Source: Stratiolaelaps scimitus (taxonomy: Eukaryota; Arthropoda; Arachnida; Mesostigmata; Laelapidae). From it: a DNA stretch of 64,000 bases. Below are positions 25,484 to 35,205 of the stretch, piece after piece; position 1 is the stretch's first letter, and every line of letters begins with the position of its first letter. The notes beneath the pieces were generated by a model, which saw only the letters and a list, made by a program, of their open reading frames with translations, was not told the origin of the DNA and did not search any database. Both the position numbers and the translations under genes were made by a program. The stretch lies in assembly GCA_019614645.1 (NCBI GenBank), contig JABWDB010000005.1, forward strand, positions 13,381,001 through 13,445,000, written 5' to 3'.

Positions 25484-28400
25484 CATGGAGGAAAGTGTCT
25501 CTGGGAGTCGAACGCCACGAGGCCGCTGACGGAAGAACATAGCCGACAACTCAACGGCAACATTAGTCCTACACGGAAGCTGTGATGTCATTCAGCTGAT
25601 CGCGATGCTCGTCGCCGAGAATCGGCACCACACAGAATTTCACAGAATCAACCGCCGTCGACAAGGGACGTCTTCGCGCGAGCAGGAGAGCGCAACGCGA
25701 ACATCGGTCGGCCCAGCTTCCCGGCACCGGCCCCGCGGTCAACCCGTAGATAACGTCGCTCCACTGAGCAAGGCGTCCCGTCATTCCTTGCTTGCGACCA
25801 CAGCGGGAACGATGCTGCCACCGCAAAAGTCGGCGAAGATACGCCATTCAAAGATCGGGCAAGAGGAGACGTCGCCGATGATAAACGTCCCTCCCCCCAG
25901 CGTATGTCGCTGGCCGACGTGAGGTACAATTGAAGGGAATACGAAGTGGAAAGCAGAGGCTTGTTCTCGTTGTTTTTTTTCCCTCATAATAGATCAGTGC
26001 AAGAAGTGTTCACGCAGGTCGTGATGTAGCCCATATTTGAGCGGCACGAAGGCGGCTCGAATCGATTATACGAAGAAAACATAGGGATATGTACGCGCAC
26101 AGATGAACGTAACTAACACAGGAGGTTGTATCTCATTGGTATTATATATATATATATATTATATATAGGTTGACTTGGGAACACACGGCACCTTCAGTTC
26201 GCACAGCCGCTAGAAATGAATTTTCCAACTGTGTTTGACAGCCAGGGGATTACCGCTGGATGCAAACTCAAGTATGTTGCCAACCACCGGCATCGAATCA
26301 TGATGATGAGCACAAATCAGTCATCGCGCTGAATCTTTTGCCGAATCGTCACATATATAGTGTTTATCCAGTCGTGTTCCTCCATTGAGCAGTCCTGTTA
26401 TGTGCAGTATTAACATAACAATAAAAAAGCGCTACTTTAAAGTACAAAGAAAAATTTTTGTCAACTGTATCAAATCTGCTCTAAACACGATCTTGAGTGG
26501 CAATCAATTTCGACTCGTCTTCAATGCTAAGGCTAGCGTTGAATCAGCGGAAACGTAGCTAGGCGGTAATTACAAACACGACAAAATACCTTTGGCATGG
26601 TTAGCTACGAGGAAAATAAAATGGTAGCGAATTTCTGCTTGCAGGCCGCAGCAATACTCGCAAACCCTCTAATTCCCGCAAGCCAATACTGCTCTGTGTA
26701 CGTCTAACGAAATAACGAACACACATAATCGTCGTATGATAGTAATAACACTGGCAGTGCAGAGGAAATCCGGATCTTCTGCCAAAAGTCGCTATGCTCA
26801 GAGGCAGAAACTCTGCCAAGCAGCCGGGAACGAACTGAATCATGGCCGACCTCAATACTTAGTGCTTGGTCGAGGTTACATTTTGCAGTCGCCCCAGCGT
26901 TTTCTCCACGTGGTACATGTGTGTGTGTCCCCTGTGACTGCGAGTTGAGGAAATTTCGCCATTAATTAATTATTTCGCGCACAAAAAAGCAAGGTATCGC
27001 TCGTTGTCCTGGGGGACACTGAGCGCCAAGTGTCCCGCTCCACAGTTCCTCTTGTATGTATATGTCTGTCATAGTTAAAGAGTAGCGTCCCAACTCATCG
27101 TCGACGCAGATCGTCATAATGAAATGCAAACACCAACCCCGGTAGCGCTTAGCCACAACTCGCATGGAGTGCCCACCGCTCGCTTCTGTTTCCCTCCGTG
27201 TGAGTGGACACGTATTTAACAGTTATGCACATACGCGGGGCTCGTCCCTGTTGACTCCATCTTCCCCTTGACGAGCGCCATCTCGCGCCTCGCTATTCCG
27301 CCCCACCGTCAGCCGCGGTGACGTCAGTAGCATACGTCGGATGTCAGTGCCACCATTACTGCGCGCGTTGACCGCAGCGACAAACAGATGCAATAGGCCA
27401 ACACAATGTGGAGCGCGCGTCACATAGACGACTTCGGCTGTTCACTGGCGTCGCATATTAATGAGATCGGGTACGATGCCAAGGCAACCGCATACACATG
27501 CATATATAGATATCGGTTGTTCTCTGGTAATGTTAATGACGACAATGCGGTAATTTTATTATCCGTGTAAACTTGTGATACTTGCGTGGATCGCGTTTGT
27601 AGTTGATTGGATGCTGTATCATTACAACTAGATGATGGTTATATACATATATATATATATATATATATTCTATTATGATTGTGTTGTCGTTTATGCGTGT
27701 TTATTCAAAACTGAGCTGAATTTAGCTTGACCATGTCAAGCAAGGTGTCCACTAAATTTTCTTCCCACAAGACGCACGGAAGCCTTCCAGTGTTTGCAGA
27801 GGTGACGAAACGAACATTAACTTGTTTTCAGAATAAATCGTAGGTCGCAATATGCGACAACCACTTTTAGTAGTTTAATAATTAATAAATTTACCTGCCA
27901 CATTATGGACACGAGCGCGTCAGAACGGCAGACAGTGAGGCCACCGCAACAGCCTCTTCGAGGGGTGTTTTGTATTTATTCTGTTATGGATGTTATCTGA
28001 TACAGCGCGCATCTTAAATAGCACGTCAACTCGACTATCCTTTTCTGGAATGACAAAGCTCCGCTCTGCAAATAGGAACTATGATTTGCGCTACATTCAC
28101 GAAAACCAGTGTAGTAACAAAGGCTTCATTTTAAATAAATAACGTTACAGCTTTAAAATATTCACATTAATTCTCTAGCAGACGAGGGCCGACGGTCAAG
28201 CTATAATATGTAGCTGGCCATACGAAGATTCAACGAAACTCCCCCATAACAAGTCTCACCAAAAAGGCACGATACAGAATAACGAGTAAGGTCGCCTTAC
28301 TCAGATTGAAATTGACGCTTGTGTTGCAGGGGTGATGCAATCGAAACAGTTCTAATTAATCCCAAGTAATTAAATGGCGGTATATCATACAAGATTTTTC

Positions 28401-31400
28401 CCTTGTATGTACTCACAGGCAGTCTTCAGTGCAACCGCAATACGCTGCTCTGTGTGTATTCACGCTGTAATAATTTGTTATAATAACAACCCGCAGATTT
28501 AATTTTGAGAGACGCTTGAACTAGTCGATTATGTAGGGTGACCCTGGCAATTAACTACCATCGCATTTCGTGTATACGAATCTTCGAATGAAAAAAGCAC
28601 AAATTCTGAATGAAGCTCGCATGAACCCGAGCACCCCAGCGCTAAACCGGAAATGTGTGCTCCCCCAAACGTTCGTTAATGATTATAATTGATGATAATA
28701 ATAGCAATGCTATACATTGGCACTTCACGAACTCCAACGCTAGTCGTAGGTTCCCAAAGTAATCTCTCAATGCGACATCAAGTGACAACGACACCACTTC
28801 GTAATAGTGGCAGCCTGCGTTCGTGCTTACGCTGAGACTAAGGATTTGTTGTTTGAATAAGAAGTTGAAATCTCGGCGGATAGCCCAGCGTTCTTCGCAC
28901 AGAGGAACTTGCTCGTTTGCTTGTCATTGGAAACTCACCGAGCATTTCGCAGCATTTAGCGGTGGGTAACATGAACAAAAAAAACTTTTGACAAAAACAA
29001 AAAAAACAAAAACAGGCCTCACTTACCATAATAACTTTGACTCTCTGCAAAACTGGGTTTGAGTGGGTTTCTTCTACCGAGGAGTTTGCGTCACCGGTTT
29101 CAACTCGTGTCTCCTATTAATTGCACAGTAATCAAGCAGACAAACAATCAATCAATGTCAATTGTGCGCACAGGCTAAAATCGAACTCTCGAGCGTTTCT
29201 GACTCGCAAAAATCGACGATTTTTGAGATGACTCTCACTACCTCCCTTTCTGCAAACATCGCAGTCTCTCCCATGTGCTCTACGGAATAGGGAACATCAT
29301 TTCAGGCAAACATTCATGCTTCGTTCGAAGGATGGAGGAATCAAAGATGTAGCGATTCTGCAGTAAACTGTTTCGTACTTTGAATGGCCGGGAGGTCAAT
29401 ACTAATTTGCGGAGGAAAATTGTACTTCGCCGTGAACGGGAGAACTGAGTGGTTACTTTTTAGTAAATATTATATTCCGGTCCCAAAACTATTATAAAAG
29501 CCTTCACGGCCATCGTTTATCCAGCGGCGAACGATTTCTGGGTGGTGACATCCCTCGGGCTGGATACGTACTACCAATATTTACACAACAGAAAACGCTG
29601 GTCGCTGCAGTCAGTCGTACAAATTCCGCTCAAAAAACGATTAGTACAGAGAATAATGGTGAAAAGCATTATTGACGGTTAGAATAGCACATCAAAAAGA
29701 AATCACTGTAAATAAATCGTTTATTATCGCTGCTGCCGGATGGGACCGAGGCGGAGAAGAAAAATAGTGCTTTCGAAATATCGACAACGATGTTATTTTA
29801 CAGGTCATGTTCGCGAGACCTGTCAGATCCCACAGTGCGCCTATGAGGACCCTCTATGTTTGCAAGCACACACACGTAATTAAGAACTTCGCACACAATA
29901 TTTAGCACATCCACGCGAAATGGATTTTCCCGACAGAAGTCACCCCTCCCAGCTTGTTGCCGCTGAGCGCTGATTCAGAGCCGTTAAGATGGGCCTGATA
30001 CTCTCACAAAATGGCAAAATGTTAAGTTCATGGCGACAGTGCGTTCTGATGGCACTTGTTAATTTGACGAACCAGTGGTGGTGGTGGACAACAACTGCCT
30101 ACCTCGAACATAAGTGCGAGCAAGGCGGGATAAAAGGTGAAGAAGACAGCGTAGGTGATCAGGACCGATAGGACAGCGTAAGTGGCGAGACTTTCGAGAC
30201 CCGAACTCGAGCCTACCCCCGACGAGCTGCCGACCCCGACGCCGATGACGAGCGTCTCCACCAGAGTGTCCAACGTAAGGCCAGGACCCAAAGCTGCTAG
30301 ACCTTCTCCGATGGCATCGCCTACGCCATCCTGAAACGCAAATCCGTAATCGACGCAGAAAAACGTGTCGTTCCGTTAGTAAACAAGAAATGGCGTACCG
30401 TGTATGAGTACAAACCGACTGAAACGTCAAACCGAACCAGCGAAATTTGCGTTGTACAAAAACATCTAGGAATTACTACACCGCTATGGATCGGTGTCCA
30501 CTTGCGTACAGCAAGGCAATTAGAGGTTATTAGCTGTGCGCCTGTGCGGGAATAACAGAACCATTGACAAACACGTCATTCGTATGTACAAATTTTCGGT
30601 AAAACTATCCTATTCTTATACTGGATGTATTGTGAATATAGGGGAAAGCTGATGAGCATCATGGGCGAAATGTTAAGTCCGTGGATCTGTCTTTTCCTCC
30701 CGGGCTCACCTCTGAATAGAACTCATGCTTGTGTAGAATTGGGAGGCAAGACGTCTCTTACCTGTGCATTCGAATGGGTTACAGTATGTTGGGCCAATTT
30801 GGCAGCCTTGCCGAGGTCCAGGAGCAGCACAAACAGTGGCAATGCATCTCTGAAAAATGGATACGCCAACAGTTAACGATGATGACGTGATCTACAGGCA
30901 CAGACAAGACAGCTGGCCAGTCGAAGGGCGAATCAGCCAACAAGGCCGGTGTGTTCGTTTAACAAGTCATCCAAGTCATTCAGTCACACTAGTTACAGGT
31001 AGATCAATCACTGCCTTGCGCAATGCGCACGATCTCGTATCGACTACAATAAACGCAAATCACCACTCATTCATATTTCATATCAACAACTGAGCATGCA
31101 TATATGTGTGACACAAGCGGATGCGTCAGCAGAAATTCCCACATGGTTCATTCCGCTGTTCGCCCTTTCATGTTCGTCTCTCTAGAGGCCACTTACTTAA
31201 CTTGTGCTAGCGTTCGTCCGAAGAGGCAGACAAGAGTGCCCGCAAAGATGAGGGCTGAAAACAGCGCGAACGCAAGGGCTGCCAATACGACCTTTTGTCG
31301 ATAGCACCGTAACGTCTTGAGCTGGTGGGCCACGTACAATAGTGCGCCGAGCACAATGAGCGCGTGCAGCTCGGAGCTGGCACCGCTTCCACCTGCTGTA

Positions 31401-33467
31401 TGGGCAATCAACGAGGCACATTGTGAGAATTCGATCACATCATAATTTCAGGACTTCTTTGAAAGTGGAATCATTTCGAACGAACTGCGGATTCCTTCTA
31501 ACCGCACGCATACTATATTTCCTTAACAGGTGCACCTGGTAGAAGCAACTATATTCGAAATGACCCGATTCTAATACGCAAAACGAGCCTAGGATCGTGT
31601 AACTAATAGTAATCCTCGGGACATTGTCGTCCTCACCCCCCCTCACCCCCCCCCCCTCTCCCCCCCCCACCCCCATAATCCCTAGAAATCCCGACCAATA
31701 GTAATCATATATCGAGTGTTCAAAGGGGTTTACGGCCTAAATTACTTCTTTATTGTCAAATAAAGAAAGGGATTCTCGTAAAGATGTACTAATTTTAGGA
31801 CGCTCCAAAGATGAGCCAACTTGACTCAGTAAGTTTAGACAGGGTAATAATAACTGCAATACGCTCAACGGTAGTTCTCCCTGGTGCCGCTCGAAATATT
31901 AGATTATTCCACTCGGCAACAAAGATGCCATAGTTAAGTGAGCCCACGGGCGATTCAGAGTTTCGCCAATTGGCTCACAAGGGGCATGTTAAAACAAGTA
32001 GCTGGCTGAGCTTTATAGACAATGGCAACGTAACCGAGGTCAGGTATTCTCTTATTCAGGAAGTTCGCCGGAAACTTGTGTGTGTCTCACTATCTAACGA
32101 TTCCTTCAACGACTAAAGTTTTAACGCAATACGTAAATAGGGAATGATCTGCTACAACAGACGCCAGTATAATAAGCGGGTCCACGTATAAATAAATTGA
32201 AAATATTAATATATATATATTGACGTTTTTAACTTACTATTCCTGAACTTGAGCCACATTTTAGGCCAACTTTGGCAAACCTCGGCATTAAGGTTTCTAG
32301 TAGAGAAGCTATTGGTATTAGTACGGCTTTGAGCCTGTCATAGTATTTATACACAACCTGCGTCGAAGTTCGATATAAGTCGAAATTGAAAGAACAAGCT
32401 AAATCCTTTCTGCAACAACACTTCCTATATATATATATATATAACATAACATAACATTTGCGGTTTCTTTCCGGAACTGCAATTTTACAATGCTTAAGTT
32501 CTCGATTAAAAATAGGGTAAAAGTAAGAGTGTATATATACATATACACATTCATGTTTCATTCGACAGCTTGAACCAAAAATTCTAGCGATGCGTACCTT
32601 CACGAGAGCGGGGTGGGTAAGCAGGATAGCCGATGTTTGAAGCAGTAAGCCCAAGGGTCATCATTAACGTCAATGCAGCCACGATCACCTGAAAGGACAA
32701 AGAAGCAATTGATACCTGAAGTGACGAAGTGACACAACCAATTCGTGAGCTGGAGTTTAATGAAAGGCGACACAGCCAGCAGGGATGCGTGCATGGCTGG
32801 TCAGCTGGATCACGGGAAATTGTTCCGCGAACTCTTCAGGTCAAACCGTACGTTCAGAGAGTCCAGCAACCACTACCATTTCCGGATTATCTCTATGATT
32901 ATGTAGATTTTTATTACGACGCTTGTTGCAGTGCTCACACATCATGATTGGGCTTATTATTATTATTACTAATATTATTATATTAAACGAATGAATTACC
33001 TGTTGTTTACAGCAATCGTCACGCTGAGTGCAGCGAGTATTTTATGGCATATACAGAGCTTGCTGGTTTTTCTGATATAAGCTCTTCTGTGCATCGTTGC
33101 CCTCTACTACAACAGTTCCCGCGACATTTTGCGCTCTATTGCTACAGGGGCCAGCAGGAAACACAACGATCGTCTTTGCACGAACCGTGCAAATAACAAT
33201 GCACCAAGGGCAGTTATATATATAGCAAAGCACAGGGAATGCTTAATAAAGAAATGTCGATCATGGAAAGAAGGACAGATAGACAATAGCATTGAAAAAA
33301 CAACAACAACAACTTTACATGATTCGAAATACACGATATTCAGCAGCGTCTGTCAAGGGGCGAGTATTTACACGCAGATTCGACGGATAGTCCGCGAGAC
33401 CTACCTCCCAAGGATGAGCAGCAACCAGCCGACCTTGCTGGTAAAACAAGGCGTCTAACGGCCGCAT
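14475..33467 (-). CDS. HMGCR: 3-hydroxy-3-methylglutaryl-CoA reductase, 13 coding exons
   Basis: The enzyme reduces HMG-CoA to mevalonate with 2 NADPH in the ER membrane, the committed step of the mevalonate pathway. Joining 33467-33405, 32688-32598, 31395-31197, 30849-30762, 30330-30103, 29113-29027, 20870-20695, 20485-20313, 20023-19828, 16767-16436, 16134-15473, 15257-14994 and 14687-14475 gives 2772 bases, 923 residues plus TAA. All introns are GT-AG and phases fit. Residues about 22-350 are membrane segments including a sterol-sensing domain; about 370-470 are a variable linker; about 475-885 are catalytic. Seen motifs: ENVIG (541-545), ATTEG with Glu572, DAMGMNM (666-672), DKKPAA with Lys704, GQD with Asp780, GTVGGG (816-821) and KSHM with His879. 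Ser885 or Ser886 in HNRSS matches the AMPK-phosphorylated serine of mammals. Length is close to the human 888. The start lies in a good arthropod Kozak context (CAAC before ATG), and [20 protein letters not shown] aligns with the conserved HMGR N-terminus. Confidence 0.96.
14994..15257 (-). CDS. HMGCR: HMGR exon 12
   Basis: Two hundred and sixty-four bases between CTTTTCAG and GTACGT, phase 0. It codes [15 protein letters not shown] (Asp780), [19 protein letters not shown] and ends GENARTLAR. Confidence 0.97.
15473..16134 (-). CDS. HMGCR: HMGR exon 11 (main catalytic exon)
   Basis: Six hundred and sixty-two bases between CATTTCAG and GTAGGA. It codes residues 545-765 with Glu572 (MATTEG), DAMGMNM and Lys704 (TDKKPAA). 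It ends at GGFNAQ. Confidence 0.97.
16436..16767 (-). CDS. HMGCR: HMGR exon 10 (start of catalytic domain)
   Basis: Three hundred and thirty-two bases between CTCCTACAG and GTAAGC. It codes [20 protein letters not shown] and later [16 protein letters not shown], the N-domain of the catalytic region. Confidence 0.96.
16768..19827 (-). other. HMGR intron 9 (3.1 kb)
   Basis: Holds the longest TA microsatellite (16841-16900) and a GC-richer block at about 18.0-19.65 kb. Several 60-136 codon frames are open on both strands in that block. One minus-strand frame (19385-18975) contains a strongly hydrophobic stretch ([20 protein letters not shown]). No homology was recognised. The block may hold regulatory DNA or an alternative first exon. 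Confidence 0.6.
16841..16928. repeat. (TA)30 microsatellite with TG/TA extension
   Basis: Sixty uninterrupted bases of TA, followed by three TG units and more TA/TACA. It is the longest TA run in the window and lies inside HMGR intron 9. Confidence 0.95.
19828..20023 (-). CDS. HMGCR: HMGR exon 9 (linker)
   Basis: One hundred and ninety-six bases between GTGTATAG and GTAATA. It codes a charged linker ([10 protein letters not shown] ... DPPFVVH) joining membrane and catalytic halves. Sequence here is poorly conserved in the family; placement rests on splice phase and position. Confidence 0.85.
20313..20485 (-). CDS. HMGCR: HMGR exon 8 (last membrane span)
   Basis: One hundred and seventy-three bases between GGTTGCAG and GTATGT. 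It codes [20 protein letters not shown] followed by FFE, the last transmembrane helix, and the start of the cytosolic linker. Confidence 0.94.
20695..20870 (-). CDS. HMGCR: HMGR exon 7
   Basis: One hundred and seventy-six bases between CTATTGCAG and GTAATG. It begins [12 protein letters not shown], matching human SLGLVLVHAHSR, then runs into a variable Ser/Ala-rich lumenal loop. It follows the 8.2 kb intron 6. Confidence 0.92.
20871..29026 (-). other. HMGR intron 6 (8.2 kb)
   Basis: A large intron splitting the membrane domain. It holds TA microsatellites (about 24079-24102, 25442-25482, 26143-26168, 27640-27668) and GC-richer blocks at 22.15-23.2 kb and 25.57-25.93 kb with overlapping frames on both strands. 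One plus-strand frame (25605-25922, 105 codons) is among the longer ones. No domain or transposon was recognised in any of them. The rest appears to be ordinary intronic DNA. Confidence 0.7.
25442..25482. repeat. (TA)n microsatellite
   Basis: A 41-base TA run inside HMGR intron 6. Confidence 0.95.
29027..29113 (-). CDS. HMGCR: HMGR exon 6 (short loop exon)
   Basis: Eighty-seven bases, phase 0, between AATTAATAG and GTAAGT. It codes 29 residues ending [11 protein letters not shown], aligning with human NPVTQRVKMIM. Lys249 matches the human Lys248 ubiquitination site. The loop is about 20 residues shorter than in human, so a further small exon in 29114-30102 cannot be fully excluded, although the frame is intact without one. 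Confidence 0.88.
29114..30102 (-). other. HMGR intron 5
   Basis: A 989-base intron with no repeat or frame of note. This is the place to look for a possible skipped small loop exon. Confidence 0.7.
30103..30330 (-). CDS. HMGCR: HMGR exon 5
   Basis: Two hundred and twenty-eight bases, phase 0 at both ends. It codes residues 148-223: [20 protein letters not shown], then [14 protein letters not shown]. This is the middle of the sterol-sensing domain. It carries a duplicated GVGSSSG unit (residues 178-191) absent from human HMGR. Confidence 0.95.
30331..30761 (-). other. HMGR intron 4
   Basis: A 431-base GT-AG intron, with nothing else seen. Confidence 0.85.
30762..30849 (-). CDS. HMGCR: HMGR exon 4
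   Basis: Eighty-eight bases between TTTCAG and GTAAGA. It codes [20 protein letters not shown], the highly conserved 'EALPFFLLLIDLSRA' segment of the sterol-sensing domain. Confidence 0.94.
30850..31196 (-). other. HMGR intron 3
   Basis: A 347-base GT-AG intron. The donor lies in TTAA|GTAAGT, chosen because it restores phase (AA plus A, Lys118). Confidence 0.85.
31197..31395 (-). CDS. HMGCR: HMGR exon 3 (start of sterol-sensing domain)
   Basis: One hundred and ninety-nine bases between CATACAG and GTAAGT. It codes residues 52-117 with two hydrophobic segments (about 61-77 and 87-111). At the position of the vertebrate YIYF Insig-contact motif it reads YVAH (72-75). Lys86 may correspond to the human ubiquitinated Lys89. 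The lumenal loop is short and Gly/Ser-rich. Confidence 0.92.
31396..32597 (-). other. HMGR intron 2
   Basis: A 1.2 kb intron. It contains a C-rich tract at 31631-31674 (G-rich in the transcript), a TA tract at about 32418-32442, and at about 32473-32505 a short match to the tail of the SINE found at 33932 and 40522. Confidence 0.75.
31631..31674 (-). promoter_or_regulatory. G-quadruplex-capable tract in HMGR intron 2
   Basis: On the transcribed RNA strand this is five or more runs of 5-12 G separated by 1-4 bases. It lies about 240 bases upstream of the exon 3 acceptor. Such tracts can fold as G-quadruplexes and affect splicing. That role is inference; the G runs are seen directly. Confidence 0.55.
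32598..32688 (-). CDS. HMGCR: HMGR exon 2
   Basis: Ninety-one bases bounded by TTTCAG and GTACGC. It codes the first membrane span ([14 protein letters not shown], residues 22-35) and a short lumenal stretch to Glu51, leaving one base for the next exon. Confidence 0.9.
32689..33404 (-). other. HMGR intron 1 (between coding exons 1 and 2)
   Basis: A 716-base GT-AG intron with short ATT runs near 32950-32980. No other feature is seen. Confidence 0.8.
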
Positions 33468-33558
33468 GTTGACTGACCAGGCGGAGGCCGTTGGCGGCGG
33501 GGACCCGGAGAGACCGCCCCTGACGCGGCGAGCGGTCAGACTCCTTTTGGGCAGCAGC
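33405..33558 (-). CDS. HMGCR: HMGR exon 1 (first coding exon, with 5' UTR)
   Basis: Coding is 33467-33405, 21 residues ending HPWE, before a GTAGGT donor. The frame stays open upstream, but an acceptor-like pyrimidine tract plus AG ends at 33559, so 33558-33468 is probably 5' UTR. At least one non-coding exon must then lie further up. The V/AxHPWE motif is the hallmark of the HMGR N-terminus just before the first membrane span. Confidence 0.88.
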
Positions 33559-33931
33559 CTAAAGGGAAGATGCAGAGGGTACAATTTAGACAAAAAAAAA
33601 TCGATTAGAAATCGCAGAATAATCTGTTCGAGAGATAAATCGAACAATCTGTTGACAACAGAATACCTGGTGTGGGACCGCACAGCTACCGATACCAAAT
33701 ATAGCCCTTCCACGGGTCAGTCACTGCGCTGACAACCCCCAGGGTACGTCGGTATGGAGAGAGCTCAGAGCAAGCTCGAATAGAATAACTTATCCAGGAT
33801 TTACAGGTGACTTGATTGGTGAGTCTATTTGCATGTGACACCTCAAGTAGACCTCGACTCTTGACAGCTAACCTATTACAAGAAGTTTGTCATCTGTCGC
33901 TGCAAATACAGCTGATAAAACGAGCAGGTAA
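33559..33931 (-). other. HMGR 5' flank or 5' UTR intron
   Basis: Directly upstream of the presumed acceptor of exon 1. No TATA box or initiator could be assigned with confidence, so the true transcription start is unknown. Confidence 0.4.
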
Positions 33932-34063
33932 GGTAAGACTTCATTGATTTATTAAAGGAACTGCATAGAATGCTTAAGTTCTCTTATATGTCACACAGCG
34001 GAATTCGAACCTGCGGCCTCTGGCTTTTTACAGCTAGAGACTCAGCCGTCCAAGCCACCGCGC
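33932..34063 (-). repeat. tRNA-derived SINE, family A, copy 1
   Basis: On the minus strand it starts GCGCGGTGGCTTGGACGG (A-box-like), has an eight-pair stem around the anticodon position (CTCTGGCT/AGCCAGAG) and a B box GGTTCGAATTC. The tail of about 60 bases ends in CCTTTAATAAA-type sequence. It is about 85% identical to the copy at 40522-40660. The acceptor stem does not pair, so it is not a tRNA gene. Confidence 0.8.
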
Positions 34064-35039
34064 TGACGGGGCACCTTTACTTTAACAATTATCATTAGAT
34101 GATCATTAGACACAATTATTGTACTAGCTACTATGGTCACTACTTGGGTTTGATGAAGCACCAGAACCCGTATAGTGAGATTTTGCAGTCTTGTTCACAC
34201 GTATAAGACAATTATAACTTTTACTATTTATAATAATAATAATAATAAATGATTATTATTTACCTGTTAAAGGAAATGTATGTGGTTTTATTACTATAAG
34301 TATATAAATATATTTGCGAAACCTGCTAGATCTTGGTAACCAACTGTGATTGATTGTATCTGATATATGCATTTAGATATGCTGCTCCTGCAGTCGAAGT
34401 AATGCGCTAGGCGTTCCCAGCCATCTGGGTGAGGTGAAGTACGCGGGTTTAGTGGGTTAATCTCCAAATAATAATAATAAAATATATCATGCATCTCAAT
34501 AATCGACTCGTCAACTCGACCGTCATCCAAAATGACGCTCAATAATTCAGGCGAACGTTGCTGTATCAAAACGCTATGGGGACTGATTCGACAGAGACTG
34601 GCCTGAACAATCGCCACGCGACGCTAGCAATGCTATAAAGCAGCAGCAGCAGCAGCAGGGTCCTAACATAGGTCGAACGAGCGAGTGTGTGCGTACGAGA
34701 GGATTTTGTATTTCTCCATTAAGAACTGCCAACAAGATTAAGAGATATATATGATGGACAAATAAGAGACGCTATGGTGCGATAACTAAATTGGTATCCT
34801 ATCTTCCTCTGCGTTGGCGTTTCCGTAGCAAGGGAACATGTTTTGTAGAGGAAGCATCCGATTAAGTTGGTCTTTGTTGCGAATAGTTCATCTCGACCAG
34901 CGAATGACGCAAGCGCTCAAATACCTAGTTGCTAAACGGTTCAAATTAGCGGAGCGGAGTTTCGAGCCGTTATATCTACGATAATTGACTCTTATATCAA
35001 AGTGCGGATCTTGATCAGGAACGTCTGCTTTTTTCCGCC
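34064..35039. other. Intergenic, no gene seen
   Basis: AT-rich with AAT runs near 34230-34250 and 34468-34480, and a CAG run at about 34642-34657. No supported open frame. Confidence 0.5.
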
Positions 35040-35205
35040 CAGTAGGCATTTCCCAGCATGGATCATAGAGGCATTAATGGGAGAAATATCGTGAGGAAAT
35101 ATCCACTCGTCCCTGAAGCCAGCCGCGGCAAGATTTGAACCTGCGATATCCGGCCTTATTCCAGCTGTGTCCCTTGCACTTTTCGCAGCTGATCTCCTCA
35201 TCTAT
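35040..35205 (-). repeat. tRNA-derived SINE-like element, family C
   Basis: On the minus strand a B box GGTTCAAATCT (35130-35140 region) sits in a proper five-pair T arm (GCAGG/CTTGC, one wobble). An A-box-like segment and a body running to about 35040 accompany it. Only one copy is seen in the window, so its repeat nature is inferred. Confidence 0.45.

Noticed and set aside
33315..33713. N-terminally extended HMGR start upstream of 33467
   Set aside because: The frame is open upstream, but the extension has no HMGR similarity and an acceptor-like site at 33559-33560 interrupts it. The ATG at 33467 fits the family N-terminus.
33990..34063. tRNA gene at SINE A (also 40594-40660 and 60500-60560)
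   Set aside because: Pol III boxes are present, but acceptor stems do not pair and T stems are weak. The repeated copies with tails show that A is a SINE family.
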